Assembly: GCF_019297835.1 (NCBI RefSeq)
Contig: NZ_CP079203.1
Location: 2,143,001 to 2,207,000 of the forward strand
Length of the DNA: 64,000 nucleotides
From: Sphingomonas sanguinis
GTDB lineage: Bacteria > Pseudomonadota > Alphaproteobacteria > Sphingomonadales > Sphingomonadaceae
Direction of reading: 5' to 3'
Under the pieces are notes generated by a model, which worked only from the letters and a program-made list of their open reading frames with translations, did no database searches and was not told the DNA's origin. Below are positions 7,705 to 17,663 of this stretch, one piece after another (within the stretch, counting starts at the first letter, position 1; every line of letters begins with the position of its first letter). A program made the position numbers and the translations under genes.

Positions 7705-9567
7705 CTAAAATTCGGACCAATCATCGGCCGCCGCATCGACCATGGCGCCGCGAGAGCCGTTCGCCACCTTTTGCCGGGCCATGTGGGCGATCTCCCGTCC
7801 GGCCTTCGCTGCGGTGCGCAGCGGCAGGGCGTGGACGGTCGCCGGGGACGACTGGCTTCGTGGCCCATGGTCCAGCGTGAATCGCGCGACCTGTCGGGCC
7901 AGACTGTCCGCCTCCTCGGCAAGGCTTCGGGCGGCGGCGGTCGCCTCCTCGACCATAGCGGCGTTCTGCTGGGTGACGCCGTCCATCTCGGACACGGCCG
8001 TATTGACCTGCTGCAGGCCCGTCGCCTGGCGCTCGGCCGAGGCGGCGATCGTCTCCACCAGCACGCTGATCTCGCCGATCCGGGCGATGATCCGCTGCAG
8101 CGCCTTGCCGGTCTCGCTGACCAGCGCGGCCCCCGCTTCGACCTGTTCGGACGAGGCGGTGATCTTGACCTTCACATCCTTGGCGGCATCCGCCGAGCGC
8201 TGCGCCAGCGCCCGCACCTCGGACGCGACCACCGCGAAGCCCTTGCCCGCATCACCGGCGCGCGCCGCCTCGACACCGGCGTTCAGCGCCAGCAAATTGG
8301 TCTGGAAGGCGATGCCGTCGATGACCGAGATGATTTCGCCGATCTCGGTCGATGCGCGCTCGATGCCGCTCATCGCCTCGACGGTCCGCCGGACCACGTC
8401 GCCCGACTGCTCCGCCTCCACGCGCGTTTCGCTGACCAGGACATTGGCACGATTGGCACCGGCGGCCGTCTCCCGCACCGTGGAGGTGACTTCGTCCATC
8501 GCCGCCGACGTCTCTTCGAGCGACGCGGCCTGTTGCTCGGTCCGTTGTGACAGATCGTCCGACGCCTGGCGAATGTCGCTGGCGCCGTTGTTGATCCCGC
8601 TCACCGCCTCCTTGACGGTGGCGAGGGTCGCCTGAAGATTGGCCACCGCGGCGTTGAAGTCGGACTTGATGCGGGCGAACGGCCCGGCAAGCTCGGCGTC
8701 GACGCGCGCCAGCAGGTCGCCCTCCGCCAGGCGGGTGAGCGCCGCGCCGAAACTGTCGACGATGAGCGTGGTCTGCTCCTGCTTGGCCCGCTCGGCGGCG
8801 GCGAGTTGATCGCGCAGCGCGACCGTCGCATCGGCCAATTGCCCCAGCTCGTCCTGCCGCCCGGTGACGGTGACCGGCACGTCCATCTGGCCGGACGTCA
8901 TGCGACGCAGCGCGTCGATCAGCATCAGCAGGGGCGCGACGATGTGGCGGCGGGTCGCCACGGCGATCATCACGATCAGCGCAAACGTCGCGAAGGTCGT
9001 GACGGCCAGCATGATGTTGGCAAGCCGCGCGATTTCCGCAGCCTGCCGGTTGACGTCGGCGACATGCGCCTCGATCGCGTCCGAGAGGGTGCTCATCCCC
9101 CCTTCCAGCACATCGAACGCCTTTAGGAAGGCGGGAAGAGACGCCGCCGCGCGCGCCTGATCGGTCGCCGCAGTGCGGGCCATGGCATCGGCCTGCTCGA
9201 TATAGGCGTCCACCTGGGTCTGGATACGCTTCGCCTGCGCCACGACATCGGGCGCGGCGGCATAGGCGGCGTCGGTCAGGACCGCCTTGCGCAGCACGGC
9301 CGCGTCATCGGCAAGCGCCTTGCGGCTTTCGGCAAGATCGACGTCCCCGGCACTGACCGCGCGCAGGATCGAAAGAACGTCGCCGCGCACCGAGTCATGC
9401 ATCATGTCGGCGGTCATGTGATTGCGCAGCAACGCCGACCCTTCCGTGATCCGCGTACGCGCTTCGGCTTGCCGGCTGTTCGACCACACGCTGGCGGCAC
9501 CCGAAACCAGCACCAGCAGCACGATCGCGGCGAAAGCCGCCGAAACCATCCTGTTGATCGAGCGCAT
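7705..9567 (-). CDS. Methyl-accepting chemotaxis protein with periplasmic helical sensor
   Basis: 620 residues. A first membrane helix at about 8-28 and a second at 185-205 enclose a roughly 155-residue helical periplasmic region (four-helix-bundle-like ligand sensor). A HAMP linker runs from about 207 to 260, followed by the cytoplasmic coiled-coil signalling domain. The hairpin tip carries the family hallmark FQTNLLALNAGVEAARAGDAGKGFAVVASEVRALAQRS in standard form. The extreme C-terminus is DDWSEF, nearly identical to the tail of the chemoreceptor at 33242-34687 and reminiscent of the CheR-binding pentapeptide tether of some receptors. It stands alone, far from the che operon, and should report to it. 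The ligand cannot be deduced. Confidence 0.95.
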   Translation of the reverse strand: MRSINRMVSAAFAAIVLLVLVSGAASVWSNSRQAEARTRITEGSALLRNHMTADMMHDSVRGDVLSILRAVSAGDVDLAESRKALADDAAVLRKAVLTDAAYAAAPDVVAQAKRIQTQVDAYIEQADAMARTAATDQARAAASLPAFLKAFDVLEGGMSTLSDAIEAHVADVNRQAAEIARLANIMLAVTTFATFALIVMIAVATRRHIVAPLLMLIDALRRMTSGQMDVPVTVTGRQDELGQLADATVALRDQLAAAERAKQEQTTLIVDSFGAALTRLAEGDLLARVDAELAGPFARIKSDFNAAVANLQATLATVKEAVSGINNGASDIRQASDDLSQRTEQQAASLEETSAAMDEVTSTVRETAAGANRANVLVSETRVEAEQSGDVVRRTVEAMSGIERASTEIGEIISVIDGIAFQTNLLALNAGVEAARAGDAGKGFAVVASEVRALAQRSADAAKDVKVKITASSEQVEAGAALVSETGKALQRIIARIGEISVLVETIAASAERQATGLQQVNTAVSEMDGVTQQNAAMVEEATAAARSLAEEADSLARQVARFTLDHGPRSQSSPATVHALPLRTAAKAGREIAHMARQKVANGSRGAMVDAAADDWSEF

Positions 9568-9795
9568 TCTTTGCCTCCAAAAAGGTCAATCACGCGCATC
9601 GCTACATGGCAGATACCTAAGATCCCATTAGCCGCCCAAGCACAGGCCGGCCCGCCGGGTGCATCGCGGCGAAGCTATAGGATGGTTCTTCGACAATCGG
9701 CCTTCAGTATTGTGGCTTGGAAGAACCCCTTGGCCGCAACTACTTACGGCCGCACGATACCGGATGGCGATGCCCCGCGTAACATGGGCGCGCCG

Positions 9796-10395
9796 CTACA
9801 ACAGCTTCGAGACGGCATCCCATTTCTGCAGGAACAGCGATTCGCATTCTGGATCGGACAGCTTGCTCCAATAGCAATCCCTGCTCACTCCCTCGACGAT
9901 ATCCCGCAACAGCCTCGCCGTCAGCGCAATGCTATCCCGACTGTCGTCCGCCGCCCGTACCGCCGCGACATAGGGAAGGTAGAAATCGAAGTTGTTTTCG
10001 CGCCAGGATTCCAGCCAGATATGCAGGGAACGGTCGTGCAGCGCCTCCGACATCAGGATCGTCAGGCTCCGCTCGCGCACGCCGCCATCCGGCCTGCACA
10101 TACGCCAGGACAGTTCCTTCAACGCGGCGCGCGGGTCTTCGGGAAGATCGTCGCTGAGCTGGCAATAGACCTTGTCCATCACCTGGCCCATCACATCCAT
10201 CAACAGATGGATCTTGCTGGGCCAGCGCCGGTAGATCGCCTGCTTGCTCACCCCGACGGACTGGGCGATCTGTTCGATCGAGATGTCCAGCCCCTGCTCG
10301 ACAAAGGCGAGGATGGCGGCGTCGACGACCAGATTGCCGATCTCCGCCGCCCGCGCCAGGCTGGGCCGGCCGCGCGATGCGCGCGCCTTCGTCAT
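9796..10395 (-). CDS. TetR-family transcriptional regulator, last gene of RND efflux operon
   Basis: 199 residues. An N-terminal TetR helix-turn-helix (about residues 20-65) contains ISIEQIAQSVGVSKQAIYRRWPSK, the standard recognition-helix pattern ending in YxxWPSK. The C-terminal helical region is a TetR ligand/dimer domain resembling the 'TetR_C' group found with multidrug pumps. The gene lies 35 bp downstream of the outer-membrane factor on the same strand, so it is probably co-transcribed with the efflux genes. A second TetR gene lies at the other end of the same operon (16430). Autoregulation of the pump is inferred; a ligand cannot be named. Confidence 0.9.
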   Translation of the reverse strand: MTKARASRGRPSLARAAEIGNLVVDAAILAFVEQGLDISIEQIAQSVGVSKQAIYRRWPSKIHLLMDVMGQVMDKVYCQLSDDLPEDPRAALKELSWRMCRPDGGVRERSLTILMSEALHDRSLHIWLESWRENNFDFYLPYVAAVRAADDSRDSIALTARLLRDIVEGVSRDCYWSKLSDPECESLFLQKWDAVSKLL

Positions 10396-10430
10396 GACGT
10401 TCGTCCCATGAAACCGGCCCGGACCGTCGT

Positions 10431-11933
10431 TCAGTTCAGGCCACCGCCCAGCGAGCGGTACAGCTCCACCATATTGCTCTCGCGATTGAGACGCGTGGTG
10501 ACGAGCAGTTGCTGCGCCGAATAGGCCGTGCGCTGGGAATCGAGGGTGGTCAGGAAGGACTCGACGCCCGTCCTGTACCGCGCGTCCGAAATCTTCAGCG
10601 CGACATTGGCCGCCTCCACCCGCGCGGTCTGCGCCGCAATCTGCTCGTCGATGGTGCCGCGCTGGGCCAGGGCATCGGCCACCTCGCGGAACGCCGTCTG
10701 GACCGTCTTCTCATAGGTCGAGACGGCGGCCTGCTGCTGCGCCCGCGCGACGTCCAGATTGCCGCGAAGCCGCCCCCCGTCGAACAGCGGCAGCGACACC
10801 GACGGCGCGCCGGTATAGGTGAAACTGCCCCCGGCAAAGAGGCCGCTCAGCGCGGTGCTGATCGTCCCCAGCGTCGCAGTCAGCGAGATGCGCGGAAACA
10901 GCGCCGCGCGCGCCGCGCCGATATTGGCGTTCTGCGCGATCAGCTGATGCTCGGCCTGCAGCACGTCGGGGCGACGCAGCAACACATCGGACGAAAGGCC
11001 GACGGGCAGCACCGGCAAGGCGGCACCGCCGCTATTGAGGCCCTGCGGCAGCAGGTCGGTCTGCACCGGCGTCCCGACCAGCAGGTCGAGGGCGTTCTTG
11101 TCCTGGGCGACGCGCGTCTTGAGGACGGCGATATCGTTGCGCGCGCCCTGATAGGTCGTCTCGGCCTGCCGCGCCTCGAGTTCCGAGGCGACACCGATGC
11201 GGAACTGGGCACGGGTCAGCTCCAGCGACTGTTCGAACGACTTCAGCGACTCCTGCGAAATCCGCAGCTGGTCCCGGTCGGAGGCATAGGTCAGCCAGGC
11301 GGTCGCGATCTCGGCGATCAGGCTGATCCGCGTCGCACGCTGCGCCTCTTCGGTCGCGAAATACTGCTCCAGCGCCGCGCGGCTGAGATTGCGGACACGG
11401 CCGAACAGATCCAGCTCGAAGGCCGAGAAACCGGCATTGACCGAATAGAATTGGAGATTGGGCGAGGACGAGCCAAGCCCCGCTCCCCCCGTACCGGTGC
11501 CCGCGCCAGCCCCCGTTCCGGCGCCGGACCCCGATCCGGTCCCGCCACCGGCGGCCCCGCCCAAGGCGCCCGCCGCCCCCTGGATATTGTTGGTATAGGT
11601 GCCCGAACCCGACAGGTTGGTCGAGGGGACCAGGTCCGCCCGCTGAATGCGATACTGCGCCCTGGCCTGAAGCACATTGGCCGCCGCGACGCGCAGATCC
11701 CGGTTGTTCTCCAGCCCCAGCGCGATGGTACGGCGCAGGCGGTCGTCGGTGAAGAAGGACTGCCACCCGATTTTGGAAACGTCGGGAGCGTCGGACGCGG
11801 CGGGCGGATAGATGCCGTCCTGGGGCAGCGTCGCGGGGACGGCGCCCACCGGGCGGACATATTTGGGGGCGAGGTTGCACCCGGCGAGCATGGTGGCGGC
11901 CAGCAGGGCGAGCATGGATTTGGAACGGATCAT
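10431..11933 (-). CDS. RND efflux outer-membrane factor, NodT-family lipoprotein
   Basis: 500 residues. A lipoprotein signal ends in the lipobox LAGC (Cys19). The mature protein has the duplicated OEP domain of TolC/OprM-type channels, with NLAPKYVRP at the mature N-terminus and DLFGRVRN, LLRRPDVLQAEHQLIAQNANIGAARAALFP and SLPLFDGGRLRGNLD typical of the NodT group. It forms the outer-membrane exit duct for the pump encoded immediately upstream, with a 3-bp gap. Oddity: residues about 118-155 are an almost pure Gly/Ala/Thr/Ser tract (GAAGALGGAAGGGTGSGSG and onward) in the first OEP repeat, where homologues usually have a short loop. Confidence 0.95.
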   Translation of the reverse strand: MIRSKSMLALLAATMLAGCNLAPKYVRPVGAVPATLPQDGIYPPAASDAPDVSKIGWQSFFTDDRLRRTIALGLENNRDLRVAAANVLQARAQYRIQRADLVPSTNLSGSGTYTNNIQGAAGALGGAAGGGTGSGSGAGTGAGAGTGTGGAGLGSSSPNLQFYSVNAGFSAFELDLFGRVRNLSRAALEQYFATEEAQRATRISLIAEIATAWLTYASDRDQLRISQESLKSFEQSLELTRAQFRIGVASELEARQAETTYQGARNDIAVLKTRVAQDKNALDLLVGTPVQTDLLPQGLNSGGAALPVLPVGLSSDVLLRRPDVLQAEHQLIAQNANIGAARAALFPRISLTATLGTISTALSGLFAGGSFTYTGAPSVSLPLFDGGRLRGNLDVARAQQQAAVSTYEKTVQTAFREVADALAQRGTIDEQIAAQTARVEAANVALKISDARYRTGVESFLTTLDSQRTAYSAQQLLVTTRLNRESNMVELYRSLGGGLN

Positions 11934-11936
11934 GGA

Positions 11937-14900
11937 TCAAACTCCCTGCGGCACGGATGGCGTATCGGGGTGGCCATCGTCGTGCGGATGCATATCCCCC
12001 TCGGCCTTGCGCTGCTTGCTGCGGTCGAACAGCCGCATGACGACGACGAAGAACATCGGCACGAAGAAGATCGCCAGGATCGTCGCCGACAACATGCCGC
12101 CCACCACGGCGCGACCGATGGCATTCTGCCCCCCTGCCCCTGCGCCATTGGCGATGGCCAGCGGGAACACGCCGAACACGAAAGCCAGGCTGGTCATCAG
12201 GATCGGACGAAGGCGAAGCTTGGCGGCCTCGATCGCCGCATCGAACGCGCTCAGCCCCTCGCGCATCTTCTCCTCGGCAAACTCGACGATCAGGATCGCG
12301 TTCTTCGCCGACACGCCGATCGTGGTGATCAGGCCAACCTGAAGATAGATGTCGTTGTTCAGCCCGGTCAGCCACGCGGCCAACAGCGCACCGAGGACGC
12401 CCAAGGGCACCACCAGCATCACCGAAATCGGCACCGACCAGCTTTCGTACAGCGCGGCAAGGCACAGGAAGACGATCAGCAGCGACAGGCCATAGAGCGC
12501 AGGCGCCTGACCACCGGACAGCTGTTCCTCATAGCTGAGGCCGGTCCAGTCGAGCCGGGTGCCGGGCGGCAGCTTGGCCTGCATCTCCTCCATCGCCTTG
12601 ATCGCGGCGCCCGACGACACGCCCGGTGCAGCCTGGCCCAGGATTTCCATCGAGGGCTGGCCGTTATAGCGGGTCAGCTGCATCGGCCCCTGGTGCCAGT
12701 CGAACGAGGAGAAGGCGGTGAACGGCGCCATCGTGCCCGTCGCTCCGCGCACATAGAGGTCGCCAATATCCTCGGGCGCCATGCGATAGGCGGCATCGGC
12801 CTGGATATAGACGCGCTTCACCCGGCCGCGATCGATGAAGTCGTTCACGTAAGCACCACCCCAAGCGGTCGCGATCGTGCTGTTGACGGTCGAGAGGTCG
12901 AGGCCGAGCGCACGGGCCTTGTCCTGGTCGACATTGACCTTGAGCTGCGGCGCGTCGTCGAGCGCGTTGGGGCGCACGCCGACCAGCGACTTGTTCTGCG
13001 ACGCCATGCCGAGCAACATGTTGCGCGCGGCGAGCAGCTTTTCGTGCCCGATGCCGCCTTCGTCGACCAGTTGCATGTCGAAGCCGGTGGCATTGCCCAG
13101 TTCCTGGACGGCGGGCGGGATGACCGCGAAGATCAGGCCGTCATTGTAGCGGGCGAACGCCCCCATGGCGCGGCCGATGATCGCCTGCGCCTTGTTCTGC
13201 GCGCCGGGGCGGTCCTTCCATTCCTTCATTGGGATGAAGGCGATACCGCTATTCTGGCCCTGGCCCGCAAAGCTGAAGCCGTTGATCGTGTAGACGCCGC
13301 GAATGGCGCTCCCTGCATCGCTCAGGAAATGGTCGCGGACGAGATCGAGGCCCTTCTGGGTCCGCGCCGTGGTCGCCCCCGGCGGGCCCTGGACCAGCGC
13401 GATCATCACGCCCTGATCCTCGTCGGGCAGGAAGCCGCTCGGCAAGCGCATGAACAGGAAGGCCATGCCGACGACGATCAGCGCATAGACGATCAGCGAC
13501 CGCCCCCAGCGCCGCGCGGTCGAGCGGACGCCCTTTTCATAGCGGTCGCGCCCACGATCGAACCGGTCGTTGAACCAACGGAAGAAGCGCGCCAGCGGAC
13601 CATGGCCCTCCGTCTTGCTCGGGTCGTGCGGCTTCAGGATGGTAGCGCAGAGCGCGGGCGTCAGGATCAGCGCGACCGCAACCGACAGCGCCATCGCCGA
13701 GACGATGGTGATCGAGAACTGGCGATAGATGACGCCGGTCGACCCGCCGAAGAACGCCATCGGCAGGAACACGGCGGACAGCACCGCCGCGATGCCGATC
13801 AGCGCGCCGGTGATCTCGTCCATCGACTTTCGCGCCGCTTCCTTGGGCGAAAGATGCTCGGTGGTGATCAGGCGCTCGACATTCTCGACGACGACGATCG
13901 CGTCGTCGACCAGCAAGCCGATGGCCAGCACCATACCGAACAGGGTCAGCGTGTTGATCGAATAGCCGAACGCCGCCAGCACTGCGAACGTCCCCGTCAG
14001 CACCACCGGCACCGCGATCGTCGGGATCAGCGTGGCGCGGAAATTCTGGAGGAATAGGAACATGACGAGGAAGACGAGCACGACCGCCTCGACCAGAGTC
14101 TCGATCACCTGCTCGATCGACAGCCGCACGAAGGGCGAGGTATCGTAGGGGAAGATGACCTTGACGTCGGAGGGGAATTCCTTCGCCAGCGCGTTCACCC
14201 GCTCCTTGACCGCGGTGACGGTGTCGAGCGCGTTGGCGCCGGGCGCCAGCTTGATGCCGATGCCCGAGGCGGGCTTGCCGTTCCACTGCGCCGAAAAGGC
14301 ATAGTTTTCCGCGCCGATCGCGACGCGCGCGACATCGCCGAGCCGGACGATCGAACCGTCGGTGTTGCTCTTCAGACGGATCTTGGCGAACTGCTCAGGG
14401 GACGTCAGCCGCGACGAGACCGAGACGGTCGCGTTGAGCATCTGTTCCTTGGGCGCGGGCTGCGCGCCGATCTGGCCCGCCGAAACCTGTGCGTTCTGCG
14501 CCGTGACCGCATTGGTCACGTCCGCCATGGTCAGCGCGTAATTGTTGAGCTTGATCGGATCGACCCAGATGCGCATCGCATATTGCGACCCGAAGATCTG
14601 GGTATCGCCGACGCCGGTGACGCGCGACAGCGGATCGGAAATCCGCGAGGCGACGATGTCGGCGAGGTCGTCGGCGTCATGCTGGCCGTTCTCGGAATAG
14701 AGGCCGACGAACAGCAGGAAATTCTGCGTCGCCTTGGCGACAATGATGCCCTGGCGCTGAACCTCCTGCGGCAGAAGCGGGGTCGCCGCCTGCAGCTTGT
14801 TCTGGACCTGCACCTGCGCGATGTCGGGATCGGTTCCCTGTTCGAAAGTCAGCGTGATCGTCACGCTGCCCGCCGACGACGAGGAGGACGAGAAGTAGCG

Positions 14901-15125
14901 AAGGTGATCGATCCCCTTCATCTGCTGCTCGATGATCTGGGTGGTCGTATTCTCCAGCGTCTGGGCGTCGGCGCCCGGATAATTGGCGGTGATCGATACC
15001 GCGGGCGGCGCGATCGCCGGGAACTGCGCGATGGGCAGCGAGCGCAGGGACAAGAGCCCCGCGATGACGACCATCACCGCCAGCACATAGGCGAAGATCG
15101 GGCGATCGATGAAATAGCGTGACAT
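11937..15125 (-). CDS. RND multidrug efflux pump, HAE1 family (AcrB-like)
   Basis: 1062 residues, standard length for inner-membrane HAE1 transporters. The N-terminus [17 protein letters not shown] is classic. The porter domain follows ([24 protein letters not shown]), and transmembrane helix 4 carries the proton-relay aspartates in [17 protein letters not shown]. The second half repeats the layout with [12 protein letters not shown], and the last cytoplasmic block [16 protein letters not shown] is well conserved. It exports hydrophobic drugs or toxic compounds by proton antiport. It is transcribed with the fusion protein upstream (6-bp gap) and the outer-membrane factor downstream. Substrates cannot be told from sequence. 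Confidence 0.97.
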   Translation of the reverse strand: MSRYFIDRPIFAYVLAVMVVIAGLLSLRSLPIAQFPAIAPPAVSITANYPGADAQTLENTTTQIIEQQMKGIDHLRYFSSSSSSAGSVTITLTFEQGTDPDIAQVQVQNKLQAATPLLPQEVQRQGIIVAKATQNFLLFVGLYSENGQHDADDLADIVASRISDPLSRVTGVGDTQIFGSQYAMRIWVDPIKLNNYALTMADVTNAVTAQNAQVSAGQIGAQPAPKEQMLNATVSVSSRLTSPEQFAKIRLKSNTDGSIVRLGDVARVAIGAENYAFSAQWNGKPASGIGIKLAPGANALDTVTAVKERVNALAKEFPSDVKVIFPYDTSPFVRLSIEQVIETLVEAVVLVFLVMFLFLQNFRATLIPTIAVPVVLTGTFAVLAAFGYSINTLTLFGMVLAIGLLVDDAIVVVENVERLITTEHLSPKEAARKSMDEITGALIGIAAVLSAVFLPMAFFGGSTGVIYRQFSITIVSAMALSVAVALILTPALCATILKPHDPSKTEGHGPLARFFRWFNDRFDRGRDRYEKGVRSTARRWGRSLIVYALIVVGMAFLFMRLPSGFLPDEDQGVMIALVQGPPGATTARTQKGLDLVRDHFLSDAGSAIRGVYTINGFSFAGQGQNSGIAFIPMKEWKDRPGAQNKAQAIIGRAMGAFARYNDGLIFAVIPPAVQELGNATGFDMQLVDEGGIGHEKLLAARNMLLGMASQNKSLVGVRPNALDDAPQLKVNVDQDKARALGLDLSTVNSTIATAWGGAYVNDFIDRGRVKRVYIQADAAYRMAPEDIGDLYVRGATGTMAPFTAFSSFDWHQGPMQLTRYNGQPSMEILGQAAPGVSSGAAIKAMEEMQAKLPPGTRLDWTGLSYEEQLSGGQAPALYGLSLLIVFLCLAALYESWSVPISVMLVVPLGVLGALLAAWLTGLNNDIYLQVGLITTIGVSAKNAILIVEFAEEKMREGLSAFDAAIEAAKLRLRPILMTSLAFVFGVFPLAIANGAGAGGQNAIGRAVVGGMLSATILAIFFVPMFFVVVMRLFDRSKQRKAEGDMHPHDDGHPDTPSVPQGV

Positions 15126-15131
15126 GGCTGG

Positions 15132-16328
15132 TTACTTCGCCTGTGCCTGTGCCGCACCCTGTCGCGGCTGTGCGGCCGCGGGCTTGGCGTTGGGGTTCCA
15201 CGGCTTGCCCTGCACGGGCATGCCCGGACGGAGCATCATGCCGCCTTCGACGATGATCTTGTCCCCGGCCTTCAGCCCGCTGGTCACGATCCAGTTGTCG
15301 CCGACCGAGCGGCCGGTCTGGAGCGTCCGCCCCTCGACCTTGTTGCCCGCGCCGATCACCATCACGGTCGCCTGCCCCTTTTCGTCGCGGCTGACGGCGC
15401 GTTGCGGCACCAGGAAGGCGTTGGACTGGGTGCCCTCGACCAGGGACGCGCGCACGAACATGCCGGGCAGCAGCAATCCGTTGGGGTTGGGGAACAGTGC
15501 GCGGATCACCTGCGATCCGGTGGTCGGGTCGACGGTGACGTCGGCGAAGCGCAGCGTGCCCTGGGGACCGTAATCGCTGCCGTCCTCCAGCTTCAGCTTG
15601 ACCGGGGCATGGCCGTCACGGGTCAGCTGGCCGCTCATGATCTGCTGACGCAGCTTCAGGAGTTCGGCGCTCGGCTCCTGGATGTCGACATAGATGGGGT
15701 CGAGCCGCTGGATGGTGGCCAGCGCATCGGTCTGCGACGCCGATACCAGCGCGCCGGTCGTGAATACCGACCGGCCGATCCGGCCGGTGATCGGCGCACG
15801 GATGGTGGTGCGGGCCAGATCGATCTGCGCGGTGCGCAACGCGGCCTGCTGCGCGGCGACATCGGCGCGCGCCTGCGCCGCGCTCGTCTGCGCATTCTCG
15901 AACTCCTGGCGGGCGATCGCGTTGATCTTGACCAGTTCGCCGTAACGGCGCGCCAGTGCGGCGCTCGACGCGATACCCGCCTGCGCGCGGGTCAGCGCGG
16001 CGCGGGCGCTGGCGACCTGGGCCTGATAGGGCGCCGGATCGATACGGTAGAGCGGCTGGCCCTCGCGGACCATGTCGCCCTCGACGAACAGCCGCTGGGT
16101 AATTAGGCCGTTGACCTGCGGGCGGACATCGGAGGTTTCGAATGCGGTCGTCCGCCCAGGCAATTCGGTCGTGAGGGTGACAGGCTGCTCGCTCGCCACC
16201 ACATACCCCACCGGAGCCGGTCCCTGCGCCGCCTGTTGCTGCTGCTGGTTGCCACCGGCGCCGCAAGCGGCCAGTGCGAGCAAGGCGCCGGATGCCAACA
16301 CACGACCCATAAGCCGATTGGACGACAT
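15132..16328 (-). CDS. RND efflux periplasmic adaptor (membrane fusion protein), lipoprotein
   Basis: 398 residues from ATG 16328, chosen over an in-frame start at 16391 because MSSNRL begins a proper lipoprotein signal with lipobox LAAC (Cys22). A short Gln-rich spacer (GNQQQQQ) follows the lipid-anchored Cys. Next come the AcrA/HlyD features: ELPGRTTAFETSDVRPQVNGLI (first half-lipoyl), an alpha-helical hairpin (YQAQVASARAALTRAQAGI and onward) and TTIRAPITGRIGRSVFTTGALV (second half-lipoyl). It bridges the pump and the outer-membrane channel. It is the first gene of the operon and diverges from the TetR gene at 16430. Confidence 0.96.
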   Translation of the reverse strand: MSSNRLMGRVLASGALLALAACGAGGNQQQQQAAQGPAPVGYVVASEQPVTLTTELPGRTTAFETSDVRPQVNGLITQRLFVEGDMVREGQPLYRIDPAPYQAQVASARAALTRAQAGIASSAALARRYGELVKINAIARQEFENAQTSAAQARADVAAQQAALRTAQIDLARTTIRAPITGRIGRSVFTTGALVSASQTDALATIQRLDPIYVDIQEPSAELLKLRQQIMSGQLTRDGHAPVKLKLEDGSDYGPQGTLRFADVTVDPTTGSQVIRALFPNPNGLLLPGMFVRASLVEGTQSNAFLVPQRAVSRDEKGQATVMVIGAGNKVEGRTLQTGRSVGDNWIVTSGLKAGDKIIVEGGMMLRPGMPVQGKPWNPNAKPAAAQPRQGAAQAQAK

Positions 16329-16339
16329 ATCATTTCCCG

Positions 16340-16385
16340 CTTGAAAAATTGTATGAGATCGATCACTCACATTTTGCGTCGTTAG
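16340..16385. promoter_or_regulatory. Divergent promoter region with imperfect palindrome (candidate TetR operator)
   Basis: The 100 bp between the fusion-protein start (16328) and the TetR GTG start (16430) must hold both promoters. It contains TGAGATCGATCACTCA (16354-16369), a dyad around GATCGATC with TGAG/CTCA ends, in an AT-richer stretch. A TetR dimer commonly binds such a site between its gene and the target operon. The assignment is by position and symmetry only. Confidence 0.4.
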
Positions 16386-16429
16386 ACCCACCGGTCGAGT
16401 GCGTCAACATGCTTGAGAGAGGTTCTACC

Positions 16430-17023
16430 GTGTCGAATACCAAGTGCTCGCCTCCCACCCGTGCGGAGTTGCGACGGCACAATATCAAGGAGGTAGCGCG
16501 TCGCCTGTTCGTGGAGAACGGCTTTCACGCCACCGGCATCGCCGCCATCGCCAAGGAATCGGGCGTCGCCGTCCAGCAGCTGTACCGCGACTTCCCGTCC
16601 AAGGAGGACATCATCGCCGCCATCGTGGCGGCAGACTGCGAGCGTATCGCGGACCAGAATACCCTGAACACCGCACTGTCCAACAGGGATCGCGAAGGCA
16701 TCGTCGCCTGGCTCGTGGGCACCCCGTGCCGCAAGGACGAAGCGGGCGACCGCCTGTTTCTGGAAATCGCGGCGGAAGCGGCGCGCAACGACCGGATCAG
16801 GGCCATCTTCCTCGAGGTTCGCGAGCGGGCATTCGAAAACATCAGCCGCGCCTTTGCAGGCCTGATGGGTAGCGACGTGGTACAGGACGAGCATCAAACC
16901 CTCGCTCAGGCTTTCATGGTGATCTCACTCGGCTCGGTCTGCGCCAGAACCCTTCATCAGGAGAATGTGAAGCCCGCCAGTGACAGGCTCATTACCTGCC
17001 TGATCGATGGAGCCCGTCCCTGA
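16430..17023 (+). CDS. TetR-family regulator divergent from the RND operon
   Basis: 197 residues from GTG 16430, preceded by a good Shine-Dalgarno GAGAGAGG with 7-nt spacing; an ATG at 16409 is possible but has no better site. The N-terminal helix-turn-helix includes LFVENGFHATGIAAIAKESGV and LYRDFPSKEDI, the usual YxxFxSK ending. The C-terminal domain is helical and shows AcrR-type C-terminal character (EIAAEAARNDRI). Placement head-to-head with the fusion-protein gene is the normal arrangement for a local repressor of a pump. With the TetR gene at 9796, the efflux operon is bracketed by two TetR genes. Confidence 0.9.
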   Translation: MSNTKCSPPTRAELRRHNIKEVARRLFVENGFHATGIAAIAKESGVAVQQLYRDFPSKEDIIAAIVAADCERIADQNTLNTALSNRDREGIVAWLVGTPCRKDEAGDRLFLEIAAEAARNDRIRAIFLEVRERAFENISRAFAGLMGSDVVQDEHQTLAQAFMVISLGSVCARTLHQENVKPASDRLITCLIDGARP

Positions 17024-17149
17024 CATTCGATGCGCCGTCGTCGCGCAGGCGGCCTTGAGGCGCTCTTCCTTCGCGATCGCGGGATTGATCCACGCGGAAA
17101 CGCCAAGGTCTCCCGCGCACATTGCGTCGAAGCCACTTTATTGGGACGG

Positions 17150-17663
17150 GTCGGGACTGTGTGGCGGTGCTGTCAGTCCAATGCGAACCGCTCTCCACAC
17201 GATGCCGTTCGGTCTTTAAGTGCAGCGGCCTGGCTCGCGTCTGCATTTCGCGCAGCCGGATCATGGCGCACGCGAGGTGAGCGAAACCCATAAAGGCGGT
17301 GATGGTTTTCTCGCAGCATAGGGCGATGCGCCGGAAGCGCTTTAGCGTGTTGAAGAAGCATTCGACCTGATGGCGTTCCTTGTAGAGGCGCCAGTCGATG
17401 GGAGGTTTGGCGGTTCGGCTCGGATTGGCCTTGATCTGCGCGGTGGCGCCAAGATCGTCGGCGATAAAGGTGCGTAAGGGATCGGCATCATAAGCGGCAT
17501 CGGCGATGACCTGGCCCACGCCCTCCAAGCGGGCCAGCAGCGTCTCGGCCTCAGGACGATCGCCTCGTTGGCCGGGCGTTGGATGGATGCGGATCGGCGG
17601 GCCGATGGCATCGACGGCTGCATGTAGCTTGGTCGTCAGGCCACCACGGGACCGGCAACGCTC
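17150..17663 (-). mobile_element. IS5-family insertion sequence remnant (transposase C-terminal half only)
   Basis: Reading on the minus strand from about 17663, the frame carries the second half of an IS5-type DDE transposase: SRGGLTTKLHAAVDAIGPPI, IADAAYDADPLRTFI, then PIDWRLYKERHQVECFFNTLKRFRRIA and FMGFAHLACAMIRL. The YKERHxVECFFNxLKxFRR block holds the final catalytic Glu. The transposase N-terminal half and left inverted repeat are absent, so it cannot be active. The low-coordinate edge is approximate. The sequence joins in frame to an integrase fragment at about 17660. Confidence 0.85.

Noticed and set aside
10509..14057. 1182-codon open frame on the plus strand, antisense to the RND operon
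   Set aside because: It has no domain similarity, is rich in His/Arg/Gln repeats typical of reading GC-rich codons backwards, and lies exactly over three well-supported minus-strand genes.
16925..17122. Minus-strand 65-codon frame starting MCAGDLGVSAWINPA
   Set aside because: Overlaps the TetR 3' end antisense and shows no family similarity; possibly scar sequence but not supported as a gene.
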